Below, piece by piece: positions 35,962 to 44,762 of a stretch of DNA of 64,000 nucleotides; the first letter of the stretch is position 1, and each line of letters starts with the position of its first letter. Made by a program: the position numbers and the translations under genes. The notes below the pieces were generated by a model. It was not told the origin of the DNA. It searched no databases and was given only the letters and a program-made list of their open reading frames with translations. This DNA is from JAKOUL01 sp035378845 (GTDB taxonomy: Bacteria; Dictyoglomota; Dictyoglomia; Dictyoglomales; Dictyoglomaceae), in NCBI GenBank assembly GCA_035378845.1, contig DAOSUP010000007.1, positions 12,988 to 76,987 on the forward strand, in the 5' to 3' direction.

Positions 35962-37707
35962 TTGTTTAGAAAGACAAAAATCGTATGTACCATAGGTCCT
36001 GTTAGTGAAAGTGAAGATATGCTTAAGAATTTAATTATTGCAGGAATGGATGCAGCAAGGCTCAATTTCTCTCATGGAGATTACAATGAACATGGAGAAA
36101 AAATAAAATTAATAAGAAAATTTTCTGAGGAATTAGATAAACCTATTGCTATCATTCAAGATCTTCAGGGTCCTAAAATTAGAGTTGGAGAAGTAGAAAA
36201 TAACAAAATTTATCTCAAAGATGGCGAAGAGATAGCTCTTACCCCTAAAGAAACTCTTGGAAATGAAAAGCTTCTCTTTATAAATTACCCTTACCTTCTG
36301 GAGAATATTAATGTGGGAGAAAGGATCCTTATTGATGATGGAGCCATTGAACTTAAAGTTATTGATAAAAAAGATGATAAATTAATATGTGGCATTATTC
36401 ATGGAGGTTGTCTTTCAAACCATAAGGGAGTGAACTTTCCAGACTCCACTTTGAAAGTATCTCCACTTACTGAAAAAGATAAAAAAGATGTTCTTTTTGG
36501 AATTGAGAAGAAGATAGATTTTATCGCCCTATCTTTTATACAAAGGGCTTCTGATGTCTTAGAGCTAAAAGAATTTTTAGAACTTTATGATGCAAGAATT
36601 CCTGTTATCGCAAAAATTGAGAAGAGAGAAGCAGTAAATAACTTCAACGAGATTCTTGAAGTGGCAGATGGCATTATGGTAGCAAGAGGTGACCTTGCTG
36701 TAGAAATGTCCAATGAAGAGGTTCCTCTTATTCAGAAAAGGATCATAAAAGAGACAAGAATAGCAGGAAAACCTGTAATTACTGCTACTCAAATGCTTAT
36801 CTCTATGGTAGATAATCCTACCCCTACTCGTGCAGAAGTAAGTGATGTAGCAAATGCTATACTTGATGGTACCGACGCAGTTATGCTTTCCAATGAGACT
36901 GCTGCGGGAAAATATCCCATAGAGAGTGTAAAAATGATGGACAAAATTGCAAGAAAAGTAGAAGAGAATTTTCCTTTTGAAGAATTTCTAAAAGAATCAG
37001 ATTCTAAAGAAAATATTACTCAAGCTATTACTTTTTCTACTTGTCAAATTGCAAAAGAGATAAAAGCTTCAGCTATCATTACAGCAACCCATAGTGGCTT
37101 TACTGCAAGACAGACTTCAAAGTATAGACCTTCTTCTACTATATTTGCCCTTACCCCTTTCCCTGAAATAAGAAGGAGACTGAATCTAAGTTGGGGAGTA
37201 GTTCCTCTTCTTACCGAGGTTTTTTATACTACTGATGAAATGTTTGATAAATCCACAAGACTCCTCCTTCAAAGGGAATATGTGAAAAGAGGGGATGTAG
37301 TAGTTATAACTGCTGGCATTCCTATGGGAATATCAGGTATGACTAATCTTATAAAAGTACATGTGGTTAGCGAGATGGTAGGGAAAGGACATGGACTTGG
37401 TGGAGATCCAAAAACTGCAAAAGTAACTATTGCTAAAAATGTAAAAGAGGCTATAAGTAAAGTGGATGAAGGCGATATTCTTCTGATACCTTCTTTTAGC
37501 CCTGAATTAGAACCTCTTCTTGACAAGATTCAAGGATTAATTATAGAAGATGAAAAACTTCCTCCCTCTCTTATACCATGGAGAAGTAAAGGACTTAGTA
37601 TAATAGTAGGAGCAAAAGACTTGCAGAATAAATTAGCTCAAGGAGAGATCCTAACTATAGATCCTGAAAGAGGAGTAATATATCGTGGAGTGGCAAGAAC
37701 AATCTAA
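35962..37707 (+). CDS. pyk: pyruvate kinase with C-terminal PEP-utiliser-like domain
   Basis: Final glycolytic step: PEP plus ADP to pyruvate plus ATP. It has 581 residues, about 110 longer than the basic enzyme. The barrel carries KIVCTIGP, RLNFSHG, IAKIEKRE with the catalytic Lys and MVARGDLAVE; ATQMLISM is also present. The extra C-terminal domain (about 475-581) resembles the PEP-synthase phosphohistidine domain, as in Bacillus-type pyruvate kinases, but the usual TSHAA motif is replaced by LPPSLIPWRS, so the phosphorylated His is absent. Start is TTG at 35962, preceded by AAGGAG. The next gene begins inside its 3' end. Confidence 0.96.
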   Translation: MFRKTKIVCTIGPVSESEDMLKNLIIAGMDAARLNFSHGDYNEHGEKIKLIRKFSEELDKPIAIIQDLQGPKIRVGEVENNKIYLKDGEEIALTPKETLGNEKLLFINYPYLLENINVGERILIDDGAIELKVIDKKDDKLICGIIHGGCLSNHKGVNFPDSTLKVSPLTEKDKKDVLFGIEKKIDFIALSFIQRASDVLELKEFLELYDARIPVIAKIEKREAVNNFNEILEVADGIMVARGDLAVEMSNEEVPLIQKRIIKETRIAGKPVITATQMLISMVDNPTPTRAEVSDVANAILDGTDAVMLSNETAAGKYPIESVKMMDKIARKVEENFPFEEFLKESDSKENITQAITFSTCQIAKEIKASAIITATHSGFTARQTSKYRPSSTIFALTPFPEIRRRLNLSWGVVPLLTEVFYTTDEMFDKSTRLLLQREYVKRGDVVVITAGIPMGISGMTNLIKVHVVSEMVGKGHGLGGDPKTAKVTIAKNVKEAISKVDEGDILLIPSFSPELEPLLDKIQGLIIEDEKLPPSLIPWRSKGLSIIVGAKDLQNKLAQGEILTIDPERGVIYRGVARTI

Positions 37708-38041
37708 AAAGGGAAAGAAGAAAAATAAAAATCTCTTCCTTTTAGTCTTTATACTTTTTATACTATACCTCAGCCCTTCTATATATCATGGAGTAAGAGA
37801 TTACATAGAATACTCAAAAAAAGTAGAAGCACTAATAAAAAGAGAACAAGCTCTCCAAAAAGATGTAAAGGCATTAAGAGAGATCGCCTATAATATGGAT
37901 GACCCCTACATCATTGAGAAACTTGCCAGAGAAAAACTTTTTATGGTAAGACCAGGGGAAGAACCACTTTTAATAATTGAGGAAAAAGGAAAAAACAAAG
38001 ATGATTTAATTAAAAAGGTTATAAATCTTTTTAAAAAATAG
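37685..38041 (+). CDS. FtsB/DivIC-like septum formation protein
   Basis: A 118-residue bitopic membrane protein: a basic cytoplasmic start (KKGKKKNKN), one helix (about 17-33), a coiled coil (about 35-72), and the family's C-terminal block DPYIIEKLAREKLFMVRPGEEP, which marks the FtsB/DivIC cell-division group. Start is GTG at 37685, overlapping the pyk end by 23 bases. It is a divisome scaffold linking FtsL and FtsQ/DivIB; FtsB and DivIC cannot be told apart from sequence alone. Confidence 0.88.
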   Translation: MEWQEQSKKGKKKNKNLFLLVFILFILYLSPSIYHGVRDYIEYSKKVEALIKREQALQKDVKALREIAYNMDDPYIIEKLAREKLFMVRPGEEPLLIIEEKGKNKDDLIKKVINLFKK

Positions 38042-38046
38042 GTCTT

Positions 38047-38055
38047 TGATATAAT
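38047..38055 (+). promoter_or_regulatory. extended -10 promoter element of the small basic protein gene
   Basis: TGATATAAT, 41 bases before the ATG at 38097. It supports independent transcription of the short gene. Confidence 0.5.
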
Positions 38056-38096
38056 ATTTCCTATCAAACAAAAATAGGTAGTAAAGAGGTGGAAAA

Positions 38097-38204
38097 ATGG
38101 GAAAACAGTGGAAAGCAATCCAAAAAAGGAAAAGAAAAAAGGCGAGAGAAAAGAGAAAAAAAGAGCGTATCAAGCTACAGATTAAAGAATCAAAGAAAAT
38201 CTAA
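38097..38204 (+). CDS. 35-residue highly basic protein
   Basis: A short gene easily missed by length cut-offs. It has its own extended -10 (38047-38055), an AAAGAGGTGG ribosome site six bases before the ATG, and a clean TAA. The protein begins MGKQWKAIQKRKRKKAR, and 18 of 35 residues are Lys or Arg, with one Trp, one long helix expected and no hydrophobic segment. Such composition suggests binding to rRNA or other nucleic acid, like small ribosome-associated basic proteins, but I cannot assign a family. Between ftsB-like and radical SAM genes, each with separate promoters. Confidence 0.65.
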   Translation: MGKQWKAIQKRKRKKAREKRKKERIKLQIKESKKI

Positions 38205-38233
38205 AATTTTTGCTTTTCAAGAAGGACTCATAG

Positions 38234-38242
38234 TGATATAAT
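38234..38242 (+). promoter_or_regulatory. extended -10 promoter element of the radical SAM gene
   Basis: TGATATAAT, 31 bases before the TTG start at 38274. Confidence 0.5.
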
Positions 38243-38273
38243 ATTAAACAGAACTTAAACGAGAGGGGAAAGC

Positions 38274-39407
38274 TTGTACGTAAGTGATAAGTTAGAGATT
38301 CTTGCAGAGTCTGCAAAATTTGATCTATGTGGGTCCTTCTTATGTTCTCCTGAAGCAGTAAAAAGAACTCCCACATTAAAGGGATGGATTTATCCTACAA
38401 CTCTTCCCAATGGAAAAACCGTGAGACTTTTAAAAATACTACTCTCTAATGATTGTATTCATAACTGCTACTACTGTGCCAATAGAGCTAATCGTCCTTT
38501 CCAAAGGATAAGTTTTAGCGCTGATGAATTAGTAAAACTCTTTTTAGAACTTAAAAGGAAAAATCTTGTAGATGGATTATTCTTGAGCTCTGCAGTAACA
38601 AAATCTCCTAAAAATACCATGGAAGAGATGCTAAAAGTTGCAGAGATATTAAGGGAAAGGTATAACTTTAAAGGTTATATACATTTAAAAATCCTTCCAG
38701 AATCATCAGAAGATTATATAGAAACTGCAATAAAATATGCCGATAGGGTATCTATAAACCTTGAAGCCCCAGGAGAAGAATATCTAAAGAAAATAGCTCC
38801 TGAAAAAAATTTCTCCCTTTTATTTAAAAAGATGGAAGTTTTAAAAAAACTCCTTCAAAAAGGAATAAGACCTAAAGCTGGAATAACCACTCAATTTGTT
38901 GTAGGAGCCTCTCAAGAAAAGGATACAGAGATCCTTTCTTTAACTTCTAAACTTTATAAAGAGTATCAGCTCGGTAGGGCATACTTTAGTGCCTTCCAGC
39001 CAATCCCTAAAACTCCTTTAGAAGATCTCTCTCCCACTTCTACTTGGAGAGAGGTTAGACTATATCAAGCAGACTTTTTAATAAGAAGATACGCTTTTTC
39101 TATAGAAGAATTTGTATTTGAAAATGGAAATCTTCCTTTAAATGAAGACCCTAAAATGGTATGGGCTAAAAACCATCCTGATTTCTTCCCAATAGAGATA
39201 AATAAAGCGCCTTACTTAGAACTTCTGAGAATTCCTGGAATAGGTCCTCAAAGTGCTAAGAAGATTTTAAAAGTAAGAGAGGAAAATAGCATAAAAGATC
39301 TAAAAGATCTTAAAAAATTAGGTATAAACTCCGAAAGATGTAAAGATTTTATCCTCATAAATGGAAAAAGTCCCTCCTTCAATTCAAGACAACTTTGTCT
39401 CTTCTAA
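38274..39407 (+). CDS. radical SAM protein with C-terminal helix-hairpin-helix (putative DNA repair/modification)
   Basis: A 377-residue enzyme. The 4Fe-4S-binding C-x3-C-x2-C is in CIHNCYYC (about 60-67), followed by the radical SAM barrel. A C-terminal DNA-binding helix-hairpin-helix is seen in LRIPGIGPQSAKKILKVR (about 320-338). This combination matches the family described as a putative DNA modification/repair radical SAM protein, usually encoded beside a uracil-DNA-glycosylase-like partner. That partner is not next door here. Start is TTG at 38274, with GAGAGGGG upstream. The actual reaction of the family is not established. Confidence 0.88.
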   Translation: MYVSDKLEILAESAKFDLCGSFLCSPEAVKRTPTLKGWIYPTTLPNGKTVRLLKILLSNDCIHNCYYCANRANRPFQRISFSADELVKLFLELKRKNLVDGLFLSSAVTKSPKNTMEEMLKVAEILRERYNFKGYIHLKILPESSEDYIETAIKYADRVSINLEAPGEEYLKKIAPEKNFSLLFKKMEVLKKLLQKGIRPKAGITTQFVVGASQEKDTEILSLTSKLYKEYQLGRAYFSAFQPIPKTPLEDLSPTSTWREVRLYQADFLIRRYAFSIEEFVFENGNLPLNEDPKMVWAKNHPDFFPIEINKAPYLELLRIPGIGPQSAKKILKVREENSIKDLKDLKKLGINSERCKDFILINGKSPSFNSRQLCLF

Positions 39408-39427
39408 AATATTAAGGAGGGACTTTT
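39366..39427. terminator. nested inverted repeat / bidirectional terminator
   Basis: Perfect 14-bp arms (AAAAGTCCCTCCTT and AAGGAGGGACTTTT) enclose a second perfect 6-bp hairpin (AGACAA-CT-TTGTCT at 39387-39400). The 5' arm is coding sequence of the radical SAM gene. Tails are T-rich on both strands, and the genes on either side converge. Confidence 0.75.
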
Positions 39428-39435
39428 CAAAGTCA

Positions 39436-40776
39436 TTATTCTTCTAAACCATTATTTGCAATAACTTCTTTATAGAAATATGCACTATCTTTTAAAATCC
39501 TTTTTTGATCTGAATAATCTACATATATTAGCCCAAATCTCTTACTAAATCCATTACTCCATTCAAAATTATCCATAAGAGTCCATATAAAATAACCTCT
39601 AAGATCTACGCCATCTCTTATGGCATAATAGGCTCTTTTAAAATGTTCTCTTAAATAATCAATTCTCTTTTTATCTCTAATTTTCCCATCTTCTACTACA
39701 TCACTGAATGCAGCTCCATTTTCAGTAATATAAAGAGGTACTTCATAATCTCTATACAGTCGTATTAAAAGATCATATAGTCCATCTGGATATATCTCCC
39801 AATCCATATCTGTAAATTCTCCAGGACCTTTTATTTCTTTAATTCCAAATATTTTATTCTCTGGATCTGCCTGTACAATAGTTCTTGTATAGTAATTTAT
39901 CCCTATAAAATCTATTGGTCTACTAATAATATCAAAATCTTCAGGCTCAGGTTTAAAACTCCAGTAGCTTCTTTCTAAAATTCTCCAGAGTTCTTCAGGA
40001 TATTTTCTGAAGAATATAGGATCCAAAAACAGTCTATTAGAAAAAGCATCTTGAAGCCTTGCTGCTTTTAGATCTTCTTCTTTTTCTGTAGCAGGATAAA
40101 CAGGAGAAAAGTTCAGAGTAATTCCAATCTCTCCTTTATAATTCTTCTGCCTATAAGATTGAACTGCAAGTCCATGGGCAAGAAGAAAATTATGAGAAGC
40201 AATAAAAGCCCCTTTCATATCTCTTTTCCCTGGAGCATGAGCTCCAAAAGCATATCCTATAAATGCATTTACCCATGGTTCATTCAAAGTAATCCAGATG
40301 GGAACCCTATCTCCAAATTTATCAAACATAAAATTAGCATATTCTGCAAAGTATTTAGATGTATCCCTATTTAGCCAACCTCCTTTATCCTCCAAAGCCT
40401 GAGGTAGATCCCAGTGATATAACGTAATAGCAGGTTTTATTCCCTTTGAAAGCAGTGCTTCTACAAGATTTTCATAAAAAGCAACTCCTTTAGGGTTAAC
40501 AGACCCTTTCCCTTCTGGAAAGATCCTTGGCCATGAAATAGAAAATCTATAACTTTTAAGACCCATAAAGGACATTAACTCTACATCCTCTTCCCAATGG
40601 TGGTAATGATCAGAAGCTACATCCCCTGTTTGATTTTGATATATGGTGCCAGGCGTATGAGAAAACCTATCCCATATACTCTCTCCTTTACCATCTTCAT
40701 AAGCGGCTCCTTCTATCTGATAAGATGCTGTAGCTGTACCCCATAAAAAATCTTTAGGAAAAACAAGCTTTGCCAT
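39436..40776 (-). CDS. beta-glucosidase, glycosyl hydrolase family 1
   Basis: A retaining exo-beta-glycosidase, 446 residues, the usual GH1 length. Acid/base E166 in TLNEPW and nucleophile E352 in ITENG are present. The N-terminal FLWGTATASYQIEGA and the HYHHWEEDVELM block are classic. No signal peptide, so it acts in the cytoplasm on imported cellobiose-like or mixed beta-glycosides. AAAGGAGG precedes the ATG. Thermophile GH1 enzymes often accept beta-glucosides, galactosides and mannosides; the preference is not readable here. Confidence 0.96.
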   Translation of the reverse strand: MAKLVFPKDFLWGTATASYQIEGAAYEDGKGESIWDRFSHTPGTIYQNQTGDVASDHYHHWEEDVELMSFMGLKSYRFSISWPRIFPEGKGSVNPKGVAFYENLVEALLSKGIKPAITLYHWDLPQALEDKGGWLNRDTSKYFAEYANFMFDKFGDRVPIWITLNEPWVNAFIGYAFGAHAPGKRDMKGAFIASHNFLLAHGLAVQSYRQKNYKGEIGITLNFSPVYPATEKEEDLKAARLQDAFSNRLFLDPIFFRKYPEELWRILERSYWSFKPEPEDFDIISRPIDFIGINYYTRTIVQADPENKIFGIKEIKGPGEFTDMDWEIYPDGLYDLLIRLYRDYEVPLYITENGAAFSDVVEDGKIRDKKRIDYLREHFKRAYYAIRDGVDLRGYFIWTLMDNFEWSNGFSKRFGLIYVDYSDQKRILKDSAYFYKEVIANNGLEE

Positions 40777-40908
40777 ATACTTTCCTCCTTTTCATACTTT
40801 ATTATTTTTTTCACACTTTTGTTATATTACTAAACAAAATTATACTTGATAAGATGCTTAAAGAAAAATGGAAATTTTAATACAAATAAGCCTCTTTTTT
40901 GTTACCCC

Positions 40909-40937
40909 TTGATTTTTAAATAAAGTTTATATATAAT
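40909..40937 (+). promoter_or_regulatory. promoter of tRNA-Asn
   Basis: TTGATT, a 17-base spacer and TATAAT, ending 31 bases before the tRNA. Confidence 0.7.
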
Positions 40938-40968
40938 TTTACACAATTGTAAGTTTATAGTCTCTCAT

Positions 40969-41043
40969 TCCTCGGTAGCTCAACGGTAGAGCGGCCGGCT
41001 GTTAACCGGCGGGTTGCAGGTTCGAATCCTGCCCGAGGAGCCA
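40969..41043 (+). tRNA. tRNA-Asn (anticodon GTT)
   Basis: A complete cloverleaf of 75 bases with encoded CCA. Acceptor TCCTCGG pairs with CCGAGGA, with a G discriminator. The D stem is GCTC/GAGC, the anticodon stem GCCGG/CCGGC with loop CTGTTAA (GTT), and the T stem GCAGG/CCTGC with loop TTCGAAT. The stems are GC-rich against an AT-rich background, as expected for a thermophile. Single tRNA with its own promoter, between the GH1 gene and the GH130 gene. Confidence 0.98.
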
Positions 41044-41112
41044 CCTGAAATTTTCTAAGAACCTAAAATAAACCTAAATCTTATTTTTGCCTTTAGACTT
41101 TAAAAGAAATCC

Positions 41113-41130
41113 GGGGAGGGGGACGGGGGG
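41113..41130 (+). other. G-rich tract
   Basis: Three adjacent runs of four, five and six G separated by one and two bases, strongly out of character with the surrounding AT-rich spacer. It lies 70 bases after tRNA-Asn and upstream of the GH130 promoter. It may form a quadruplex-like structure or end transcription from the tRNA; neither is shown. Confidence 0.6.
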
Positions 41131-41172
41131 ACAAAAAATCCTTAGACTTGTTACCATTTTCATTGTATTTTG

Positions 41173-41201
41173 TTGACTTACAACTCTCCTTAAGATAAGA
41201 T
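41173..41201 (+). promoter_or_regulatory. promoter of the GH130 gene
   Basis: TTGACT, a 17-base spacer and TAAGAT, ending 28 bases before the ATG. Confidence 0.6.
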
Positions 41202-41229
41202 AAAAACAAAAAAGGGAGGAACCTTTATT

Positions 41230-42231
41230 ATGGGAAAAATACAAGTTATTGGTGAAAAAATTCCTAATCTTCCGTGGGAAGATCGCCCTAAGGGTAGTAC
41301 TGAGATAGTCTGGCGCTATTCTAAAAATCCAATTATTAAGAGAAACCATATAAAAAGATCCAATAGCATATTTAACAGTGCAGTAGTAACCTTCAATGGA
41401 GAATTTGCTGGAGTTTTTAGAGTGGATGACAGAACAAGAGCCATGAACCTGCATGCAGGATTTAGCAAAGATGGAATAAATTGGGTCCTTGAAGAAGAGC
41501 CCATAAACTTTATTCAGAAAACAAGAGATCCACTAATAAATGAATATAAATATGATCCCAGAGTAACATTTATTGATGATAGATACTATGTTACTTGGTG
41601 CAATGGATATCATGGACCAACTATAGGAGTAGGATATACATTTGACTTCAAAGAATTTTATCAGATAGAGAATGCTTTCCTTCCATATAATAGAAATGGG
41701 GTGCTCTTCCCTAAAAAGATCAATGGGAAGTATGCTATGCTTAGTAGACCTTCTGACCAAGGGCATACTGCCTTTGGAGACATTTTCTATAGTGAAAGTC
41801 CTGATATGATTCACTGGGGATGTCATAGACATGTGATGTCTTCAGGATATCAATTTTCAGGATGGCAGTCTCTAAAAATTGGAGCAGGTCCAACTCCTAT
41901 TGAGACCAGCGAGGGATGGCTTCTTATCTATCATGGAGTTCTTCTTTCTTGTAACGGCTACGTGTATAGCTTTGGAGCAGCTCTCCTTGATTTAGAAAAA
42001 CCATGGATCGTGAAATATAGATCTAGAGCTTATCTTCTCTCGCCTCAAGAATATTATGAATGTGTAGGAGATGTACCTAATGTAGCATTTCCATGTGCAG
42101 CTTTATGTGATGCGGAAACAGGAAGACTTAGTATATACTATGGTGGAGCAGACACTGTAGTTGCTCTTGCCTTTGCATACATAGATGAAATCATTGACTT
42201 TCTCAAAGAAGACGGCATCAAATATGTGTAA
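41230..42231 (+). CDS. glycosyl hydrolase family 130 mannoside phosphorylase
   Basis: A 333-residue five-bladed beta-propeller enzyme of GH130, which phosphorolyses beta-mannosides to mannose 1-phosphate. The family is recognised from [20 protein letters not shown], the catalytic-Asp-containing [19 protein letters not shown], and [25 protein letters not shown] precedes the ATG. Without comparison I cannot separate mannosylglucose phosphorylase from mannooligosaccharide phosphorylase. Opposite to, and converging on, a GH2 beta-mannosidase, it fits breakdown of beta-mannan or glucomannan oligosaccharides with energy saved as a sugar phosphate. Confidence 0.9.
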   Translation: MGKIQVIGEKIPNLPWEDRPKGSTEIVWRYSKNPIIKRNHIKRSNSIFNSAVVTFNGEFAGVFRVDDRTRAMNLHAGFSKDGINWVLEEEPINFIQKTRDPLINEYKYDPRVTFIDDRYYVTWCNGYHGPTIGVGYTFDFKEFYQIENAFLPYNRNGVLFPKKINGKYAMLSRPSDQGHTAFGDIFYSESPDMIHWGCHRHVMSSGYQFSGWQSLKIGAGPTPIETSEGWLLIYHGVLLSCNGYVYSFGAALLDLEKPWIVKYRSRAYLLSPQEYYECVGDVPNVAFPCAALCDAETGRLSIYYGGADTVVALAFAYIDEIIDFLKEDGIKYV

Positions 42232-42237
42232 AAATTA

Positions 42238-42259
42238 GGAGGGGCATATATGCTCCTCC
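42238..42259. terminator. terminator between GH130 and GH2 genes
   Basis: A 22-base hairpin (GGAGG and CCTCC at the base, GCATATATGC core, one G-T wobble). On the minus strand it is followed by TAATTTTT; on the plus strand the tail is weaker. The two genes converge here. Confidence 0.7.
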
Positions 42260-42311
42260 CTTAAATATCCTATAAGAAAAGCCTATTAAGACCGCTTACT
42301 CTAACGGTTTA

Positions 42312-44753
42312 TTAAAGTTTTCTTGCTCTTTTTAAATTAAATCCATTAACTTCTATGTTCTCTTTTACCTCTTTTAGAGAATAAGGTGCCTTAAATATTA
42401 CATTATATTTACTCTTAGGATAAATATTGAAGTAATTATCCTCCCATTCTGCATTATCTAACTCCAAAGCAGTCCACAAGGCAAGGAAATCACTTTCAAG
42501 GTGTAACATGAATATTTCTTTATCAAGTTCTTCTAAAGAGTAGAGAATTTCAGCTTTAGGTAAATTCAAATGCTTAAAAGGAGCAAAGAAATGTTCATTG
42601 CGATCAACGATAAAACCTTTTCTATCATAAAGAATTACATAAAAGAACTCCTCAAACTTATTCACATCTCCCATAGGAATAGAAGTAAGAACTATAGAAG
42701 AATTTGCAGGAATTTCAACTTCTACCTCTTTTCTTCCTTTCCCTTGACCTTTAAAAGTACTGAAGATAGCTTCAATTTTTCCTTCTATAGGTCTCAGCGT
42801 ATCATTTACCCCGAAAATATAAAGTTTTCCATCTCTTTCTTCAATATTTACCTTTATATCTCCAAAAGCCCTTTTCACAAAATAATAAGCAGGTTTTAAT
42901 TCTTTATAATAATCAATAATACTCCAACTCACTACAGGACAACAATCATTCCACTGCCATATTAAAGCCCCAGAGGTATGGAATTTATTGTTTCTCCAAT
43001 GTTCAATACCAGTTTTAAGAGCAAGTCCTTGATTAACTTGGGACAGGTATGTATATGCCTCCATATTAGACGTGATTTTAAAATATCTTGCTATATACCT
43101 AATTATTCTTTCTGTTCCCTCAGCCATCTTGTTGTGGAATTCCATATCTCTACTTTGAGGATAGAATTCCTTTTCTGAGGATATAAATCTTTTTATAGTT
43201 TTCAATGAAGGGGGAGCCTGGAATCCAAACTCACTTATAAATCTTCCATTATCCTTTAGATACTCCTTATAGTCTTTCCACCCTGTCCAAACATCCCAAT
43301 TATGCCTATCTCCTTCTTCCTCACTATTGGGATCTTTTCCTCCATAAGGACTACCGAACCAATAAGGTCTTGTAAGATCAAGTCTCGCGCAGACATCAGG
43401 CAAAATTTTACTGTATATCTCTTCTCCCCAGAATTTTTCTCTTTCACCCCACCATTTAGCATGATATCCCCAATAATTCTCATTATTTCCACACCAAATT
43501 ACAATAGAAGGATGATTCCTAAGTCTCTTCACTACATATTCTGCTTCTTTCTGAACCTTACCTGAAAACTCCTCATCATCAGGATATTCTGCACAAGCAA
43601 ACATAAAATCTTGCCAGACCATTATTCCAAGTTCATCACAGAGATCATAGAAGATGTCATCTTCATATACTCCTCCACCCCAAATCCTTAGCATGTTTGC
43701 TCCTGCTTCTTTTAATTTTGTAAGAAGAAATTTATAATCTTCTTCCTTCACTCGTGGAAGAAAACTATCTAAAGGTATAAAATTAGCTCCTTTTGCAAAA
43801 ATAGGGATATCATTTACCCTAAATATGAAACTTTCCCCTTTTTCATCTTCCTGAGTTACCAATTCAATTTTTCTTATTCCAAATCTTTCCTCCACTTTAT
43901 CCAGTACATTTCCCTCTTGATCTAATAAGATAAGTTGTAATGTATATAAATGTTGCTCCCCATAACCCTTAGGAAACCATAATCTTGGATTCTTAATGTT
44001 TAATGGAATTTTAAGAAAAACTCTCCCTTCAGGCAATGTAAATCTCAAACGCTGTTCTAAAACAGGTTTATCAGAAATAATACGAAAGGCAACATCTATA
44101 GATGTTGCCTCTTCAAGTTCAATATCAATCTCAATATTTATTTGAGCCGGATTATTAATAGTTCTTGTAGGTACCCAAACATCAAATATTCTGCCTCTAT
44201 CCCAGCTTCTAAGATTTACAGATTTCCAAATTCCAGAAGTAGCAAGCCGCGGTCCCCAATCCCATCCAAAAGAATATTGAGCTTTTCTTCCAAAAACTCT
44301 GGAAGAATAATCGCCTCCACGAAGTTTTACAGGATAATTATTTGCCTTTTCTTCAAGTACTTTTGATGGAGATAGCAATTCCACTTCTAACTCATTTTCA
44401 CCTTCTACTAAATAATCTTTTACATTAAAAGCCCAAGGGATGAACATATTATCTGTTTCACCAATTTTTTTGCCATTTAGATATATATTTGCAAAGGTAT
44501 CTATACCATCAAATTCAAGCTCTATAAAAGAATGACTCAAAAAATCTTTACTTACATTAAACCTCTTACGATAAACCCAATCCTCCTTCTCTACCCATTG
44601 AACCTTTAGTTCATTTTCCCCCAAAAAAGGGTCGGCAATTTCATTATTTTCCATAAGGTCTAAATGTACACATCCTGGGACTTTACCTTTAAGCCACTTC
44701 CTATTTCTTTTACTTTTAAACTCCCATTCACCGTTAAGTTTTAGAATCTCCAT
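42312..44753 (-). CDS. beta-mannosidase, glycosyl hydrolase family 2
   Basis: An 813-residue retaining exo-beta-mannosidase. N-terminal sugar-binding domain (about 1-180, with KVPGCVHLDLMENNEIADPF, the beta-mannosidase hallmark), immunoglobulin-like domain, catalytic barrel (about 300-590), C-terminal beta domains. Acid/base E425 (WCGNNENYW) and nucleophile E508 (SEFG) are intact. No signal peptide, so cytoplasmic. Start: ATG at 44753, nine bases after GGGGAGGA; an upstream in-frame start would remove that site. The ribosome site lies in one arm of a 12-bp inverted repeat that flanks the promoter. Confidence 0.95.
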   Translation of the reverse strand: MEILKLNGEWEFKSKRNRKWLKGKVPGCVHLDLMENNEIADPFLGENELKVQWVEKEDWVYRKRFNVSKDFLSHSFIELEFDGIDTFANIYLNGKKIGETDNMFIPWAFNVKDYLVEGENELEVELLSPSKVLEEKANNYPVKLRGGDYSSRVFGRKAQYSFGWDWGPRLATSGIWKSVNLRSWDRGRIFDVWVPTRTINNPAQINIEIDIELEEATSIDVAFRIISDKPVLEQRLRFTLPEGRVFLKIPLNIKNPRLWFPKGYGEQHLYTLQLILLDQEGNVLDKVEERFGIRKIELVTQEDEKGESFIFRVNDIPIFAKGANFIPLDSFLPRVKEEDYKFLLTKLKEAGANMLRIWGGGVYEDDIFYDLCDELGIMVWQDFMFACAEYPDDEEFSGKVQKEAEYVVKRLRNHPSIVIWCGNNENYWGYHAKWWGEREKFWGEEIYSKILPDVCARLDLTRPYWFGSPYGGKDPNSEEEGDRHNWDVWTGWKDYKEYLKDNGRFISEFGFQAPPSLKTIKRFISSEKEFYPQSRDMEFHNKMAEGTERIIRYIARYFKITSNMEAYTYLSQVNQGLALKTGIEHWRNNKFHTSGALIWQWNDCCPVVSWSIIDYYKELKPAYYFVKRAFGDIKVNIEERDGKLYIFGVNDTLRPIEGKIEAIFSTFKGQGKGRKEVEVEIPANSSIVLTSIPMGDVNKFEEFFYVILYDRKGFIVDRNEHFFAPFKHLNLPKAEILYSLEELDKEIFMLHLESDFLALWTALELDNAEWEDNYFNIYPKSKYNVIFKAPYSLKEVKENIEVNGFNLKRARKL

Positions 44754-44762
44754 AAATAAGAA

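Noticed and set aside
41074..41454. 126-residue antisense reading frame across the start of the GH130 gene
   Set aside because: It overlaps a well-supported catalytic gene and its promoter, with low-complexity Cys/Phe-rich translation typical of a shadow.
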